Below are positions 61,839 through 64,000 of a stretch of 64,000 nt of DNA, in pieces. The stretch comes from Hyposmocoma kahamanoa (lineage: Eukaryota; Arthropoda; Insecta; Lepidoptera; Cosmopterigidae). The stretch lies in the NCBI RefSeq assembly GCF_003589595.1, contig NW_020653945.1:10510855-10574854 (forward strand), given 5' to 3'. Every line of letters starts with the position of its first letter. Positions within the stretch are counted from its first letter, which is position 1. The position numbers were made by a program, and so were the translations under genes. The notes below the pieces were generated by a model. That model saw only the letters and a program-made list of their open reading frames with translations. It did not search any database and had not been told where the DNA came from.

Positions 61839-62928
61839 CATAGGGCGCACTATAAGTTTCCGGAACAGGCCACGGACATCAACAATATTTAAAAAGTCAT
61901 TACAACATTTAAAAATGGAACTCCTAGGTTGTAGAATACAGTTTGTTTCATCTGACTGTCACTTGCTTTGTTTTATATTTTGGCGTCATTTTAGAAATTG
62001 GTTGTCTACATCACCATGGACTTAACTCGTGAAAATTTTCGTAGTATGATTTTCTACGACTTTAATTGTATTTTAACAGCTCAGCGGAGCTTCGCTCGGC
62101 TTCAAACTGCTTTTGGCGATGAAGCACCATGCAAGACTACTATTTATAGCTGGTTTGCTGAATTCAAACGCGGTCATGTGAATCTCAGTGACGAATTTCG
62201 TGATAGTCGTCCGTCCACTGCTGTGAACAACAAAAATATCGATGCTGTGCGCCGTATGATCAAAACAGACAGGCATGTGATATACCATGAGATTCGGGCA
62301 TCTTCAGGCATAGGCATGAGTTAAATACAATTAATACTACACAAACATTTAGGTGTAAAAAAGCTGTGCTCTCGATGGATCCCACACAATTTGACTGAGG
62401 CTCAAAAACGGAGCTTACCAGATTCAACGAAGGAGCGTCAAATTTGATGTGGGACACAGTAACAGGTGACGAAACATGGATTTATAGTTACGATCCCAAA
62501 ACAAAGCAGCAATCGAGCGTATGGGTCTTTCGAGACGAGCCGAAACCAACCTAAGTGGCGCGCGTGCAAAGTGCCTCTAAGTGGATGATTGCTTCTTTTT
62601 TTAATAAAACTGGACACGTGGCTACTCTTGCTTTGGAGAATCGTTGTACCGTGAATAATGATTGGTACACGACAATTTGTTTGTCGGAAGTAATAACTTC
62701 CGATCAATGGTCAACGATTTTCATCACCTGAAGAGGCTGTCGAAAAGTATGAAAAATATGTTTCAGAGGTTGTCACGGAGAAGTGGCATAAAAGTTTTCA
62801 AAATTGGTTCATTCGTATGAAAAAGTATATTAACGCTAACGGAGAATATTTTGAGAAAAAAAATTCTTTTCTGACCATTTATAGTATTTTTTTCTTATTC
62901 ATTCCGGAAACTTATAGTGTGCCTCATG
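61839..62928 (+). mobile_element. mariner element with internal deletion, 1,090 bp
   Basis: Inverted ends about 28 bp long: CATAGGGCGCACTATAAGTT at the left, and a right-end complement starting CATGAGGCACACTATAAG. TA at 61837-61838 and 62929-62930 is the target duplication. Encloses a broken transposase. Confidence 0.9.
62016..62870 (+). pseudogene. mariner transposase, broken
   Basis: Starts MDLTRENFRSMIFYDF with the helix-turn-helix part (APCKTTIYSWFAEFKRG). A stop at 62322-62324 ends the first frame. Later frames show CSRWIPHNLTEAQK, VTGDETWIYSYDPK (first catalytic Asp) and SVWVFRDEPKPT. The sequence then jumps at about 62704 from WYTTICLSE to QRFSSPEEAVEKYEK, so the HHDNA and the third catalytic Asp region are deleted. 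Confidence 0.88.
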
Positions 62929-63198
62929 TATAAACCTGTGTGTCATAAAGAAACAATTTGAATACAGGTAATGGCACAATTTCAAGTAAATACATTGAAT
63001 GTATATATAGAAAACTAATAACATATAGATAATAATGTATAATAGTTATACATACTTAAAATTTTGTTAGCCATTACCGAACTAAGAGTACATTTTAATC
63101 TTTTTACTATAATTTAGAATTTTGGGAAGAGATAGGTTAAATCGTATTTGCCTGTTTATATTTTGTAGCTTGATATTGTGTTGTTAATTATACATGTA

Positions 63199-63475
63199 CA
63201 GGATTATTTGTAAAATATTAACAATCTCGCAGGACTGTATTACTTAAAACATAAACAACAACTTTTGTTCCATAACTTTTAATAATCATCAGATTTTACT
63301 TTCATACAAAAATATAAATATTGATATAGGGCGCTTTAAACGGTGATAACTCTGTGCGACAACAAAAGAAAGGACGCCGGAGGCGTTACTAAACTACTTT
63401 CTAATAAATACAGATCTAAAAAGTGTCAGAACAACAAAAACTCAAAACTTTATTTTGGTTACATTTTTTAATTTC
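63199..63475. mobile_element. family N element, one end
   Basis: CAGGATTATTTGTAAAATAT, AACAACAACTTTTGTTCCATAA, ATTTTACTTTCATACAAAAATAT and CGGTGATAACTCTGTGCG are the complement of the right half of 10868-11619. No second end was found before the window ends. Confidence 0.65.
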
Positions 63476-64000
63476 ATTTCAATTTTTCAATTTCATCAAA
63501 GTTCATTTCTGGCAAGTAAGCCTACTTTCTTCCATAATGATAACACACAGTAAGATTTTCGCAAGGAAAGTTAAACCGGAAATTGATTTTTAAAGATTTA
63601 AAAATACATTGTATACTCGTGTTTGAAGTCTCAATAGAAACGTTTTTTCTGTTTTTTTTTTTTCATCATTCGTTTGCTATTAAAACCTTCTATTTGGTCA
63701 TTTTTTTAAATTTTACAAGAAGAATTGTATTTGGTACATGAAATGTGAAGTTTTGAATTGTGTCAATAGATGTCTCTGTAATGAAAGGGCATGTGTAAGG
63801 TTTTAACAGGTTTTCCGCACAATATTAGATGGAAAATGAATTTAGAAAAATTGTATATATACATATATAAAGTTAGGTTTCAAGATTCTTCGAACGAGAT
63901 TATTTAAATTAATTAAATTTCACATACACTTAATTAGTTTCATGTGGTTCATATTATTTTTATGACAATCAAGTGAAAAGTACTTTTGAGGTATGAACAC
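63476..64000. other. unassigned, with a short repeat at the end
   Basis: 63930-64000 resembles 22230-22335. Otherwise AT-rich with no recognised feature. Confidence 0.45.

Overview
The window looks like moth or butterfly (lepidopteran) nuclear DNA. It is AT-rich, has three runs of N, and is crowded with short tRNA-headed SINEs, mariner and P-type DNA transposons, MITEs and truncated non-LTR retrotransposons. The one gene that can be read with confidence has standard GT-AG introns. The species cannot be named from the sequence alone.

That gene fills the first three quarters of the window. It runs on the plus strand from an ATG at 101 to a TAA at 48287 in 15 coding exons whose phases all match, giving 2,109 coding bases and 702 residues. 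The product has a signal peptide, three PAN/apple domains, a Ser/Thr-rich linker, a complete zona pellucida (ZP) domain with four ZP-N and six ZP-C cysteines, a furin-type site (RRKR), a hydrophobic patch, one transmembrane helix and a 13-residue cytoplasmic tail. This is the architecture of insect apical extracellular matrix proteins of the trynity/neyo/nyobe/morpheyus/nompA type, which polymerise on the apical face of epithelia under the cuticle. I do not assign one ortholog. Two introns of 17.9 kb and 16.6 kb, swollen by mobile elements, hold most of the locus.

Layout: 101-1063 exons 1-2. 1064-18929 intron 2, with a SINE multimer, a mariner remnant, fold-backs, a CAGGG-ended inverted-repeat element and a P-superfamily element remnant with perfect 32-bp ends and an 8-bp target duplication. 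18930-24109 exons 3-7 (PAN region). 24110-40708 intron 7, with an element having a 9-bp target duplication, a MITE, perfect hairpins and LINE/SINE remnants. 40709-48287 exons 8-15 (linker, ZP, furin site, membrane anchor). 48288-50360 likely 3' UTR and flank. 50360-64000 mostly repeats, with a possible minus-strand coding exon at 52898-53114, a small plus-strand ORF with a membrane segment at 59636, a Ty3/gypsy integrase fragment and a second, internally deleted mariner.

No operon, CRISPR array or functional RNA gene was found. The tRNA-like matches are SINE heads. The least ordinary signals are the P-type remnant, the 9-bp-duplication element, the SINE multimer sharing one outer duplication, the inverted SINE pair in the last intron, and the unassigned minus-strand exon.
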